Counted from the stretch's first letter, positions 25,259 to 34,140 are shown. The stretch: DNA of 64,000 bases from CALMEC01 sp031366605 (GCA_031366605.1 JANLOO010000056.1:26342-90341), one strand, 5' to 3'. The notes: generated by a model not told the origin, from the letters alone. Numbers and translations are program-made.

Positions 25259-25795
25259 TCAGCTGCCGATCCCGGCCTTGGAGAGCTGGCCGCGGATGGC
25301 GCCGTTGGGGAACGTCGCCGTGTGGACGTTGACGTAGTAGCGCTGCGGCCGTTTGCGGATATCGGCGTGCAGCGTCCTGTCGATCCGGGCGCACGTGGTC
25401 GCCCCGCCAAGACCACCCTGAATCGACGTCCCGAGCGTCACCCGGACCCCGCCGTTCTTACCGGCGCGGGCGCGATGGATGTGCGCGGCGACGGGCACAC
25501 CGATGTTGGCCACCAGCACCGACACGCAGATCTGTCGCCTGCCGCGAAGCAACACCGACGCGATGCCACGGCCGTCGGGGTCGCCGGCCCGGCGTCTGCC
25601 GGTCGTCGTGTTGATCTCCCGCCGGCCGTTGAGGTTGGCCGTCAGGGCCGTGACCGGCAGCGATCCTCCCTGCGGACCCGGTGCGTAGACCGGTCCCGGT
25701 CCGTAGCTGGGGTTGATTCCACCCGCAAGCGCGATGGCGCCGGCGCTGAGCGCCGTCACGCACACTGGCAGGACGATTCGTTTGGACACGCGCAT
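25259..25795 (-). CDS. Secreted CHRD-domain protein
   Basis: 178 residues: a signal peptide (KRIVLPVCVTALSAGAIALA) and a single CHRD domain. That domain is recognised by LTANLNGRREINTTTGRRRA, AAHIHRARAGKNGGVRVTLG and the terminal YYVNVHTATFPNGAIRGQL. CHRD domains occur in chordin and many bacterial exported proteins; their bacterial role is unclear. ATG 25795 (MRVSKR) is chosen for the signal peptide. Confidence 0.85.
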   Translation of the reverse strand: MRVSKRIVLPVCVTALSAGAIALAGGINPSYGPGPVYAPGPQGGSLPVTALTANLNGRREINTTTGRRRAGDPDGRGIASVLLRGRRQICVSVLVANIGVPVAAHIHRARAGKNGGVRVTLGTSIQGGLGGATTCARIDRTLHADIRKRPQRYYVNVHTATFPNGAIRGQLSKAGIGS

Positions 25796-26087
25796 CGGCG
25801 GGCCTCCTGTTTCGTTTCCTGAGCGACATGGGTCTACCACGCGTGCTCATCGTGGGCCAACCGGCTGGGCCGGTGCGCGGCAATTCGGCCCCAACGTCTC
25901 GCATCGTGAAGTGCCGGGACGGCCGACGCAAGCAAATCCGTCTCACGGGCATCTCCTCCATCAGAGGACCGTGACCGATCGTCGCATCGTGACGTACGAC
26001 GATCACAACCGTCGCGCTTGCATACGCGGTCGACGTCGGCTCGACTTGCGACCAATCTGTCGTGCCCAACCACCCGGAGGTGTTCCG

Positions 26088-26621
26088 ATGAACCGAAAGC
26101 TCTTTTCCCTGGTCGTGTCGGCCGCAGTGCTCGGAGGCACGTCCTCGGCGCTTGCCGAAGGCGAGACCGTCGTCGCCTACGGCACCGGCCAGATCGCGGT
26201 GACGCCAACCAATCCCAAGGGCGAGACCTCGATCAGGACGGCGGTCGCCGAGGCCCAACTCAAAGCCACCCCGGCTGCACTCGCTGATGCGAAGCGGGCG
26301 GCCCAGGTCATCGCGGATGCCGCGGCACTGACCCTCGGCGCGGTGTTCAGCGTCGAGCAGCAGGCCAATCCGTACCTTTTCGGTGGCGTCGGCGGGTTTG
26401 GCGGGGGGTTCAGTGCGATCTCGTTGAGCAGCGGGGCTGTCAGCGGGCCGTTCAGCGGCAAGTTCTGCGGCGTTGTCAAACGGGCCGTCACCAAGCGGGT
26501 CAAGGTCAACGGCGCAGCCAAGACCAAGGTCGTGCGCCGGGTCAAGGAGCGCAAGTGCTTCGTCCCCGCATCGATCGTGACCACGCTGCAGGTCACGTTC
26601 CGCGCGACCCCCAAGGTGTAG
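26088..26621 (+). CDS. Secreted SIMPL (DUF541)-like protein
   Basis: 177 residues with a signal peptide ending ALA-EGE and a SIMPL/DUF541-like region (VVAYGTGQIAVTPTNPKGET, then AVAEAQLKATPAALADAKRA and ADAAALTLGAVFSVEQQ). A lysine/arginine-rich C-terminus follows. CGGAGGTG lies just before ATG 26088. Function is unknown; family members are periplasmic or exported. A terminator hairpin follows. Confidence 0.75.
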   Translation: MNRKLFSLVVSAAVLGGTSSALAEGETVVAYGTGQIAVTPTNPKGETSIRTAVAEAQLKATPAALADAKRAAQVIADAAALTLGAVFSVEQQANPYLFGGVGGFGGGFSAISLSSGAVSGPFSGKFCGVVKRAVTKRVKVNGAAKTKVVRRVKERKCFVPASIVTTLQVTFRATPKV

Positions 26622-26641
26622 GCGGGCGACGCCTGCAAACC

Positions 26642-26671
26642 GGTCCGGGGGTGCGGGTGGCGCCCCGGACC
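26642..26671. terminator. Bidirectional hairpin between convergent genes
   Basis: GGTCCGGGG pairs with CCCCGGACC (9 base pairs, 12-base loop) in the gap between the stops of the SIMPL gene and the convergent DNA glycosylase. It lacks a U-tract, as is common at high GC. Confidence 0.65.
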
Positions 26672-26673
26672 GA

Positions 26674-27561
26674 TCACTCCCCGGTCAGTTCGGAGCGCTC
26701 GAACGCGACACGAAGCAGGACCGCCGCCCAGGTGCGGAAGGGGCGCCAGCCGTCCGAGCGGACGAGCAGCGCCTGGTGGTCCGCAATGTCCTCGACGCCG
26801 TAGGCATGCTGAGCGGCTTGCAGGATCCGTCGTTCGGCGAGGGGTGGGACGTCGACGAACCCGCAGGCGCGGATCACGATCAGGCCCGCGTAGAACGGTC
26901 CGATGCCGGGCAACGCCTGAAGGTGGTCCATCGCCCCGTCGGGGCCGAGCGCCTGCAGGCGCGCAACGTCGAGCCGGCCGGCGAGCGCCGCGTCAGCGAT
27001 TGCGCGCAGGCGTTCGCACCGCTTGGGGCCGAGCGAGGGGAACTCCCCGACGGTGCGGAGCCGCTGTGGCGTCGCAAAGGCCCAGAGCTCCTCGCCATCA
27101 ACCTCGAGGCGCACGCCGAGCGCCTGTGACAGTTCGTGGTACACCTGCATCGCCTGGCTGCGCCCGCGGCGCGCGCTGATGACAGACCATGCGGCGGCCT
27201 CGTACGGGGAGTGGAAGAGCACGGGCCGAAGCCCGGGATGTCCGGCTTGAAGTCGCCCGATCACGGGGTCCGTCGCGCCGACGCGTTGCCACGCCTCGCC
27301 GTCGCCATCGAGCGACAAGATGCGCGCAACCTGTGCGCGCACGGCCTGGATCTCGCCATCACCCGCGATGATGCCGTGCACCACACCGTCAGCGGCCTGA
27401 CTCAGCACGACCCCCGCGTGCCCGCTGCCGTCGTCCAGGCAGAACGCCAGCCGCATCGTCCCCGCGAACGGTTGGGCCGCTCGGGGTCCGAAGCCAAACC
27501 CCGCAGCTTCGGTGAGCGCAAACGACCCGCGCGGCACGATCGTGAAGGTCTTCGCCATCAA
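26674..27561 (-). CDS. HhH-GPD DNA glycosylase, AlkA/3-methyladenine type
   Basis: A 295-residue base-excision repair glycosylase. An N-terminal AlkA-like part (FHSPYEAAAWSVISARRG) precedes the helix-hairpin-helix LQALPGIGPFYAGLIVIRAC. The catalytic aspartate usually found six residues after the conserved Asp is Glu here (VDVPPLAERR). A subgroup may tolerate this, but it makes activity less certain. It is a single gene, convergent with the SIMPL gene and not part of an alkylation-response operon. Confidence 0.8.
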   Translation of the reverse strand: MMAKTFTIVPRGSFALTEAAGFGFGPRAAQPFAGTMRLAFCLDDGSGHAGVVLSQAADGVVHGIIAGDGEIQAVRAQVARILSLDGDGEAWQRVGATDPVIGRLQAGHPGLRPVLFHSPYEAAAWSVISARRGRSQAMQVYHELSQALGVRLEVDGEELWAFATPQRLRTVGEFPSLGPKRCERLRAIADAALAGRLDVARLQALGPDGAMDHLQALPGIGPFYAGLIVIRACGFVDVPPLAERRILQAAQHAYGVEDIADHQALLVRSDGWRPFRTWAAVLLRVAFERSELTGE

Positions 27562-27645
27562 CCCACCCTATTCGGCCGCCTCCCCACCGTTGTGGGACAC
27601 GGGTCGCTGCGGCGTTCGTCGCTGAAGCCGGATGACTAGACGTTC

Positions 27646-27665
27646 GGGGGGTCCCAAGTCCCCCC
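27646..27665. promoter_or_regulatory. Inverted repeat upstream of a secreted protein gene
   Basis: GGGGGG and CCCCCC flank an 8-base spacer (27646-27651 and 27660-27665), about 75 bases before the ATG at 27739. It could be an operator or an mRNA leader hairpin. I recognise no specific regulator for it. Confidence 0.35.
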
Positions 27666-27738
27666 GCACGGCTAGTAAGGGGATGCGGTCGTCGACATAC
27701 AGTCTGAGGACTGATTGATTGCGACCTGGAGATCCCGC

Positions 27739-29466
27739 ATGACCCGGCTTGCACGTTCCTCACGCCGCACACGGCTGGCCTGCCGTGCTGCGCTCCTCCT
27801 GACGATGGGCCTCGCCACCGGCTCAGCCAGCGCGGCGGTGACTGCGACCCATGTCATCGCCGTGCTCGCCAATTCGTCCGCGCTTGAGTTGTCCGAGTAC
27901 ACACCGGACGACAACATCTCTACAGAGGTCGTGCGCGGCGGAACGGTGGTGGGGATTGCTAGCGGGCTGGTGGATTCTGCTGGCACCTTCAACGTCAACC
28001 CGCTCCACTGTTGGACAAGCGTCACGCCGGTGATTCTGCCCGGTGACACCATCCGTGTGCGTCCGGCTGACCCGGCTCCCCAAACCTGGATTGACGAGAC
28101 CGTCGTCCAGAACGTCACAGTCGACTCCATCCAAGACGTGTCCGGTGTGGTGACAGTGAAAGGCACCGCAGCCAAGGTGGATGGCACACAGTTCGGGCCC
28201 GACGAGATCCAGAACCGGCTCATTTCGAAGTCTGGCTCCTTTATCAAGAGCGGCAGTAAGCGCCTTAGGACCGGCCACGTGGGAGTAGCCGGTGAGGGCA
28301 CGATCGCGTACGACGAGCCGGGCACTACGAACGTGCACTGGACCGCGACATACGCCGGGCTTGTCCTGTCCGACATCGCTCTGGCGCTGTCATCAGACGT
28401 GCGTGGTCTCTGGGCTCCGGCTGTATTGATCCCACAAGAGGTCACGATCATGATCCTGGGCGCGCAGGCCGGTCCGGCCGGGGGGTGCACCCAACCTGTC
28501 GCGAACAACGCGGTGATTCATGCGACCCCGAGCACGATCAATGTCGCGAACCTCGGGGTGGAGGATGTCGTGCTGAGCGGAGTGTCGCTCAATGCGACGC
28601 AGGTCGACGTCAAGCTCGACGACGACGATCCGGCAACGCCGGCGCTGCACCAAATCGTCAACCCCACCCCGCTGTCGCTGTTGGTCCCGCCGCTGTTGGT
28701 CCCGCAGTCGTGGACGGTCACGTTTCCCAAAGCGGACGTTGCGGGCCTGACCGACGGGCTCTTGAACGCGACGGGAACCTACTTCATCGGTGTTAATCCC
28801 GGTATCCCTGGTCAGGGTCTCCTGATCCCCAAGGACACGATCGCCCCGATTGTCCCGACTGCCTCCCCGGGGCCTGGAACGTACTCAGAGACACAGGCGG
28901 TCCAACTGCAGCACTCCGACGGCACCGGATCGCGCGTCGTCTACACGACGGACGGGTCCGACCCGACGGCGCTCGTCGCGATCGGCCAGGTTTTCGTGAC
29001 GAGTTCGCTCACCCTCAAGGCGCGCGTGATCGATGCGGTCGGCAACGTCGGCGCCATCGCGACGTTCGGCTACACGATCGACAGGTCCGTTCGGCGGGAG
29101 GCCGCGTCACAGTCATCCGGTGGCAACCTGCCCCGCGCACTTGCCCCGGTCATCTCGCGGTTGCGCACCAAGTGCGTGCCGATCGGCACTCCACAGGCCA
29201 AGGTGCGCGCGAAGTGTCGGGCGGGCGTGAGCTTCTCGCTGTCGGTCGCTGCCCGTGTCACGTTCGTGGTCCGCAACGCAAAGGGCAAAATCATCGGCTC
29301 ATTCGTCCGGTCCGGGCTCGCCGGTGCAAACACGGTCGTGCTGCCCGCCAAACTCGGCGGACGGGCGGTCAAGCCAGGCCGGTACACGTTTGCTTTGACC
29401 GCCTCGGCCGGAGGGGTGACGAGCACGACCAAGGCTTCTCCCACGGTGGCGCTGGCGAAACCCTGA
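27739..29466 (+). CDS. Secreted protein with a chitobiase/beta-hexosaminidase C-terminal-type domain
   Basis: A 575-residue exported protein. ATG 27739 (MTRLARSSRR) begins a signal peptide ending SASA-AV. The first 350 residues have no family I recognise. Residues about 370-445 form a CHB_HEX_C-type beta-sandwich (SPGPGTYSETQAVQLQHSDG, then VVYTTDGSDPT, LKARVIDAVGNVG). A C-terminal Ig-like segment with SVAARVTFVVRNAKGKIIGS and KPGRYTFALTASAGG is typical of surface proteins in this lineage. It is probably cell-surface. Confidence 0.75.
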   Translation: MTRLARSSRRTRLACRAALLLTMGLATGSASAAVTATHVIAVLANSSALELSEYTPDDNISTEVVRGGTVVGIASGLVDSAGTFNVNPLHCWTSVTPVILPGDTIRVRPADPAPQTWIDETVVQNVTVDSIQDVSGVVTVKGTAAKVDGTQFGPDEIQNRLISKSGSFIKSGSKRLRTGHVGVAGEGTIAYDEPGTTNVHWTATYAGLVLSDIALALSSDVRGLWAPAVLIPQEVTIMILGAQAGPAGGCTQPVANNAVIHATPSTINVANLGVEDVVLSGVSLNATQVDVKLDDDDPATPALHQIVNPTPLSLLVPPLLVPQSWTVTFPKADVAGLTDGLLNATGTYFIGVNPGIPGQGLLIPKDTIAPIVPTASPGPGTYSETQAVQLQHSDGTGSRVVYTTDGSDPTALVAIGQVFVTSSLTLKARVIDAVGNVGAIATFGYTIDRSVRREAASQSSGGNLPRALAPVISRLRTKCVPIGTPQAKVRAKCRAGVSFSLSVAARVTFVVRNAKGKIIGSFVRSGLAGANTVVLPAKLGGRAVKPGRYTFALTASAGGVTSTTKASPTVALAKP

Positions 29467-29503
29467 ATCAGGGCGGCGGGCGCCCGCGTCCGCCGAATTT
29501 CGC

Positions 29504-30937
29504 TCAGCTCAAGCCGTATTCGCTCCAGCGGCCGTCGACCAGGGCGCGCACTTCGTCGCTCATGGTGATCTCGTCGGGCCAGGGGCGCACGACACCCTCG
29601 CCCGGCCATTTACGGGTCGCGTCGAAACCGACCTTGGAGCCGTACGCGAAATACGGGGCGGCGTGGTCCAGGGCGTCGACGGGACCCTCGGTGACCAACA
29701 TGTCGCGGCCGACATCCACGTTGCTGAACGCCCGGAAGGCGACGGCGCTCGCGTTCTGCACATCCACGTCGTCGTCGACGACCACGATGCACCGTGACAA
29801 CGAGAGCAGCCCAAGACCCCAGATGGCGTTCATCAACTTCTTGGCGTGGCCGGGGTAGCGCTTCTTGACGCTCACCAGGATCGCGTTGTGGAAGACACCC
29901 TCCATGGGCATGTTCATGTCGACCAGGTCCGGAACGCTCATACGGATGAGCGGCAGGAAGATGCGCTCGGTCGCCTTGCCCAGGTACAGGTCCTCCATCG
30001 GCGGCTTCCCGACGATGGTGGTCGAGTACACGGCGTTGCGACGCATCGACATCCCCGTCACGTGAAATGAGGGGTAGTCGTCGACCGGCGTGTAAAAACC
30101 GGTGTGGTCGCCGAACGGCCCTTCGGGGCGCAGGTCGGTGGCATCGACGTAGCCCTCGAGGACGATCTCGGCCGTCGCCGGCACCTCGACATCGACGGTG
30201 CGGCATTTGACCATCTCGACCGCTTTGCCGCGGATGAACCCCGCCAGCATCATCTCGTCGATTCCCGGAGGCAGCGGCGCACTGGCTGCGTAGGTCACGA
30301 CGGGCTCGGACCCGATGACCACCGCCACCTCGACCCGCCCCTGGCTGTCACGCAGGTGCGCAGCGCCGTCCTTGTGAATCTGCCAGTGCATCATCGCGGT
30401 ACGCGCGTCAAGCTTTTGGATGCGGTACATGCCGCAGTTGCGCGAGCCGTTGCGCGGATCGTGGCTGAACACCAGCGGCAAGGTGATGAACGGGCCGCCG
30501 TCGTCGGGCCAGCAGGTCAGGATGGGCAGCAGGTCCAGGTCGGGTTCGGTCAACCACACCTCCTGGCATGGGCCATCCTTGACGGTCTTGGCCGAGAACG
30601 ACGCGAGTTCCTTGAGCTTGCCGAGCGCCTTGACCTTCTGGACGATGCCCTGCGGCGGCTGCAACTCGATCAGGTCCTGGATGCGGTCGGCCAGGTCCTC
30701 CAGGCGGTCGACTCCGAGCGCCATGTTGATGCGCTTCCAGCTGCCGAACTGGTTGATCAGCACCGGGAGTCTGCTGCCGCGCACGTTGGTGAACAGCAGT
30801 GCCTTGCCGCCGTCGGGGGACTTCATCACGCGGTCGGCGATCTCGGTGATCTCGAGGTGCGGATCGACCTCGGCCCCGATCTCGACCAGTTCGCCGGCCA
30901 GGCGCAGCGTGTCGATCCACTCGCGGATGTCACGCAT
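29504..30937 (-). CDS. ubiD: UbiD-family decarboxylase (menaquinone pathway, MqnL-like)
   Basis: A 477-residue prenylated-FMN-dependent decarboxylase. Conserved segments are KALLFTNVRGS, the mid-region NCGMYRIQKLDARTAMMHWQ, IVLEGYVDATDLRPEGPFGD with the catalytic acidic region, GDHTGFYTPVDDYPSFHVTG and KPPMEDLYLGKATERIFLPL. It would decarboxylate the polyprenylated naphthoate using cofactor made by the UbiX at 22 kb. ATG 30937 overlaps the preceding gene by 8 bases. It is the last gene of the run hemB-hemL-small protein-ubiD. Confidence 0.92.
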   Translation of the reverse strand: MRDIREWIDTLRLAGELVEIGAEVDPHLEITEIADRVMKSPDGGKALLFTNVRGSRLPVLINQFGSWKRINMALGVDRLEDLADRIQDLIELQPPQGIVQKVKALGKLKELASFSAKTVKDGPCQEVWLTEPDLDLLPILTCWPDDGGPFITLPLVFSHDPRNGSRNCGMYRIQKLDARTAMMHWQIHKDGAAHLRDSQGRVEVAVVIGSEPVVTYAASAPLPPGIDEMMLAGFIRGKAVEMVKCRTVDVEVPATAEIVLEGYVDATDLRPEGPFGDHTGFYTPVDDYPSFHVTGMSMRRNAVYSTTIVGKPPMEDLYLGKATERIFLPLIRMSVPDLVDMNMPMEGVFHNAILVSVKKRYPGHAKKLMNAIWGLGLLSLSRCIVVVDDDVDVQNASAVAFRAFSNVDVGRDMLVTEGPVDALDHAAPYFAYGSKVGFDATRKWPGEGVVRPWPDEITMSDEVRALVDGRWSEYGLS

Positions 30938-31436
30938 CGAGGGCCTCCTGCAGTTCGTGTGCGTCCGGCAGGCCGATGGCGAGTCGATGGAGTGGGGCGG
31001 TGTCGGATCGCGTGCGCAGCGCATCTTTGGCCAGGCGCAGGCGCTCGCTGAACGCGGGATCATCGTCTGCGATCGCGGCGATCGTCGTCCGCCACAGCGG
31101 AGGGAGCCCGTCACGGTCGCCGGTCGACACCAGGGCGGCCGACATCGCCACCAGGTCGGCCAGCAGCTCGATGATGTGGAGGTCACCGGCTTCGGCCACC
31201 CAGACCAGTCCGTGGGCGTAGCAGTAGTCGCCCGCCAACACGCGCCGGCCGATGTCCGGCAGGTCCAGGTGACGGGGACGGCCATGGTGCAGCAGGAAGC
31301 CCTCCAGGATCAGGTCGAGTCCCGCGGCGTGGTCGGTCGACAGGCCCGGCGCGGCGAGCGGGGCAGCCACGAGCGCAGGTGCGGGCTCAATCAGGTTGCC
31401 GGCCAGGCCGGGTTGTGTGGCCAGGGCACGCCTCAA
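30930..31436 (-). CDS. Prenyl-synthase-like helical protein of unknown function
   Basis: A 168-residue alpha-helical protein between hemL (4-base overlap) and ubiD (8-base overlap). The segment RVLAGDYCYAHGLVWVAEAG, followed by DLHIIELLADLVAMSA, closely resembles the VGDFLFARAFSELTRTGDPR helix pair of trans-prenyltransferases. Both DDxxD motifs are missing, so it cannot be a complete synthase. Small catalytically silent subunits exist in heterodimeric polyprenyl diphosphate synthases (HepS-type), and this could be one for the large subunit at 20.4 kb. That link is inference. Confidence 0.55.
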   Translation of the reverse strand: MRRALATQPGLAGNLIEPAPALVAAPLAAPGLSTDHAAGLDLILEGFLLHHGRPRHLDLPDIGRRVLAGDYCYAHGLVWVAEAGDLHIIELLADLVAMSAALVSTGDRDGLPPLWRTTIAAIADDDPAFSERLRLAKDALRTRSDTAPLHRLAIGLPDAHELQEALDA

Positions 31437-32701
31437 TCGGTCGCTGCAGCTCGTCGGAGCGCCTCCCGCGTGTGGGCCAACTCGGTTGGGCCGTGGGTCA
31501 GGCCGGTGAACCAGGCCTCGAACTGGGAGGGGGGCGGGTACACGCCTGCGTCCAGCAGCGAACGTGCCAAGCGTCCGTAGGCGGCCGTGTCGCTTCGGGT
31601 CGCCGATGCGTAGTCGCTCACCGGGCCGTCGGTGAAGAAGGGCGTCAGCATCGAGCCGATCCGGTTGACGACCACCGGCAGGCCGCTCGTCAGGATGGCC
31701 TGCTCCAACTGCGCGCCCGACTCCTCCAGCCGGTCGTAGACGCCGGGGCGGGCCAGTTCGGCGAGCGTCGCCAGGCCCGCGGTTGTGGCGAGCGGGTTGC
31801 CGCTGAGCGTCCCGGCCTGGTAGCAGGGACCCTCGGGCGCGAGCTCACACATGATCTCGCGACAGGCCCCGAACGCCCCCACGGGCAATCCGCCGCCGAT
31901 GATCTTGCCCAGGCAGGTCAGGTCGGCGCGTACGCTGAAGCGCGCTTGCGCGCCGCCGTACGCGATGCGAAACCCGGTGATGACCTCGTCCAAGATCAGC
32001 AGGGCTCCGGTGCGATCGCACGCCGCGCGCAGGCCCTGCAGGTAGCCGGACGCCGGCAACACCGTGCCCATGTTGCCGGCGACCGGCTCCACGATGATGG
32101 CAGCGGCGCCCGCAAGCGCGGCCTCTGCGGCGGCCAGGTCGTTGTACGGCACCAGGCGCGTGTTCTGGACCGCCCCTGCGGGAACGCCGGGGCTGTCAGG
32201 TGTGCCGAGCGTCGTCGCACCGCTGCCGGCTTCGACCAGGAGGGGGTCGATGGCGCCGTGGTAGCCGCCGATCGCCTTGACGATCGCTTCGCGGCCTGTG
32301 GCGGCACGTGCCAGGCGGATCGCGCCGGTCACGGCCTCGCTGCCCGATGACGTCATGCGGAGTTGCTCGATGGATGGGAACGCCTGGGCGACGGTCTCGG
32401 CGAACACGATCTCGCGCTCGGTCGGTGCGCCGTACGACGTGCCCCGAGGCAACGCGGCGGTCAGGTCGGCCAACACGCCCGGGTGGGCGTGGCCCAGAAT
32501 TGCCGGGCCCCACGACGACAGGTAGTCGACGTACCGGTTGCCGTCGACATCCCACACGTAGGGGCCTTGCGCGCGCTCGATGAAGATCGGATCGCGTCCG
32601 ATCGACCGCATCGCCCGAACCGGCGAGTTGACGCCCCCCACCAGGACGCGCTGCGCCCGATCGAACAGCGTGGCACTGGTGTTGGTCACTCCGCCAGCCA
32701 T
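31433..32701 (-). CDS. hemL: Glutamate-1-semialdehyde 2,1-aminomutase
   Basis: Converts glutamate-1-semialdehyde to 5-aminolevulinate for tetrapyrroles. The 422-residue PLP enzyme (fold type I) shows VGGVNSPVRAM, SSWGPAILGHAHP, MTSSGSEAVTGAIRLARAAT, LLILDEVITGFR and the PLP lysine motif CLGKIIGGGLPVGAFG. AGTLSGNPLATTAGLATL follows. ATG 32701 overlaps the end of hemB by 16 bases. The C5 route rather than ALA synthase is implied. hemA is not in the window. Confidence 0.94.
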   Translation of the reverse strand: MAGGVTNTSATLFDRAQRVLVGGVNSPVRAMRSIGRDPIFIERAQGPYVWDVDGNRYVDYLSSWGPAILGHAHPGVLADLTAALPRGTSYGAPTEREIVFAETVAQAFPSIEQLRMTSSGSEAVTGAIRLARAATGREAIVKAIGGYHGAIDPLLVEAGSGATTLGTPDSPGVPAGAVQNTRLVPYNDLAAAEAALAGAAAIIVEPVAGNMGTVLPASGYLQGLRAACDRTGALLILDEVITGFRIAYGGAQARFSVRADLTCLGKIIGGGLPVGAFGACREIMCELAPEGPCYQAGTLSGNPLATTAGLATLAELARPGVYDRLEESGAQLEQAILTSGLPVVVNRIGSMLTPFFTDGPVSDYASATRSDTAAYGRLARSLLDAGVYPPPSQFEAWFTGLTHGPTELAHTREALRRAAATD

Positions 32702-33690
32702 CGCGCTGCGTCTTCGGCGAAGTACGTGATGATCAGGTCGGCACCGGCCCGACGGATGGCGGTCAGCGTCTCGAGCGCTGCGTCGCGTTCGTTCAACCAC
32801 CCGCGGTCGGCGGCGGCCTTGAGCATCGCGAACTCACCACTGACGTGGTATGCGGCAACCGGAAGATTGGTCGCGGCCCGCACGGCCTGGATGACGTCCA
32901 GATAAGTGGCGGCGGGCTTGACCATGACGATGTCGGCGCCCTCAGCCGTGTCCTGGGCGACCTCGCGCAGGGCCTCGCGTGCGTTGGCGTGGTCCATTTG
33001 GTAGCCGCGCCGATCGCCGAATCCGGGGGCGGATCCGGCCGCCTCACGGAACGGTCCGTAGAACGCCGATGCGTACTTGACGGCGTACGAGAGGATTGCG
33101 GTGGTCTCGTGGCCTTGGGCGTCGAGCGCCGTACGGATCGCGCCGACACGTCCATCCATCATGTCGCTGGGCGCCACGATGTCGGCACCGGCGTCGGCAT
33201 GGCTCGCGGCGGTGCGGGCGATCAGCTCGATGCTCATGTCGTTGTGGACCTCGCCGTCCACGACAACGCCGCAGTGGCCGTGGTCGGTGTACGCGCACAG
33301 GCACACGTCGGTGATGACGGCCATGTCCGGGACGGCGTCTTTGATCGCGCGGACAGCGGCCTGCACGACGCCGCCGGCCTCATAGGCGCCGGTGGCCGCT
33401 GCGTTCTTGTGGTCCGGGATGCCGAACAGCAACACCGCCGGAATGCCGGCGTCGAACGCGGCGCGAGCACGGAGGGCGAGCACGTCGGGTGACTGATGCG
33501 ACTGCCCCGGCAGGGCTGTGATCGGCCGCTCCACGCCCGAGCCGCTCACGGCGAACAACGGCAAGATGAGCTGATCGCGTGAGAGCCGGGTCTCGCGGAC
33601 CATGCGGCGCAGGGTTGCGGTGGCGCGCAGGCGCCGTGGCCGCACCTGGGGGAACCGTCCGGCGGCGTGGCTTGAGATGTCGTCCGTCAC
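32686..33690 (-). CDS. hemB: Delta-aminolevulinic acid dehydratase (porphobilinogen synthase)
   Basis: Condenses two 5-aminolevulinates to porphobilinogen. The 334-residue enzyme has the metal-binding DVCLCAYTDHGHCG. Its two Schiff-base lysine regions are YAVKYASAFYGPFR and MVKPAATYLDVI. GTG 33690 (MTDDISSHA) is used because the longer open frame upstream is not conserved. It is the first gene of the hemB-hemL-small protein-ubiD operon, supplying haem precursors near the bc complex and quinone genes. Confidence 0.94.
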   Translation of the reverse strand: MTDDISSHAAGRFPQVRPRRLRATATLRRMVRETRLSRDQLILPLFAVSGSGVERPITALPGQSHQSPDVLALRARAAFDAGIPAVLLFGIPDHKNAAATGAYEAGGVVQAAVRAIKDAVPDMAVITDVCLCAYTDHGHCGVVVDGEVHNDMSIELIARTAASHADAGADIVAPSDMMDGRVGAIRTALDAQGHETTAILSYAVKYASAFYGPFREAAGSAPGFGDRRGYQMDHANAREALREVAQDTAEGADIVMVKPAATYLDVIQAVRAATNLPVAAYHVSGEFAMLKAAADRGWLNERDAALETLTAIRRAGADLIITYFAEDAARWLAE

Positions 33691-33762
33691 GGCCGTCGAG
33701 TGTACCGTGCAGGTGCGTTCTGCCGGGTTGTCTTGCGGTGTCACGGCGCGAAGGAGGTGCAG

Positions 33763-34044
33763 ATGTCAGACGAGACGGACCGACCCGGACTCTGGGTGCG
33801 CGTCATCGCGGATGAGGCGTTTCGTACCGCACTCATCGAGGATCCACTCCGTGCGCTTGCGACCTTCCCCGATGTGGCGGTTTCGGCGGATCAGATCCGC
33901 CAGCTCGAGGACCTGAGCCGAGACGAACGTGAGGCGCTCGTGACCGACGTCTTCCGTCAAGCCCACTGGCGCGGCGGCCAGGCCCGATTCGGCCGGCTCG
34001 GCATCGACGGCCGCCTGGGCGGCGGAGCCGACCCGCTCCCCTGA
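33763..34044 (+). CDS. Small leader-peptide-like protein (NHLP/Os1348-like)
   Basis: 93 residues with a strong AAGGAGGTG ribosome site before ATG 33763. The sequence VRVIADEAFRTALIEDPLRA, then LATFPDVAVSADQIRQLEDL, resembles the helical leader fold shared by nitrile-hydratase-like and Os1348-type RiPP precursors (FR..L..DP..AL..). The C-terminal 30 residues (FRQAHWRGGQARFGRLGIDG, then RLGGGADPLP) are rich in Gly and Arg but contain no Cys or Ser. No maturation enzyme is adjacent. It may be a stand-alone regulatory protein with this fold. Confidence 0.5.
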   Translation: MSDETDRPGLWVRVIADEAFRTALIEDPLRALATFPDVAVSADQIRQLEDLSRDEREALVTDVFRQAHWRGGQARFGRLGIDGRLGGGADPLP

Positions 34045-34109
34045 TCACAAGGTGTCGTGGTTCGATCCGGTCCGCCGGCCGGTTGCGTCGGACCGATGTG
34101 TGTCGTCTC

Positions 34110-34140
34110 TGTCACAAAATGCGCGCGCAAAATGTCACAA
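34110..34140. promoter_or_regulatory. Direct TGTCACAA repeats upstream of aat
   Basis: TGTCACAA occurs at 34110-34117 and 34133-34140, 23 bases apart, flanking GCGCGCGC. The half-site resembles the Crp-type half-site TGTCA(C) found at 10.94 kb. They sit about 120 bases before the aat start. Confidence 0.4.
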
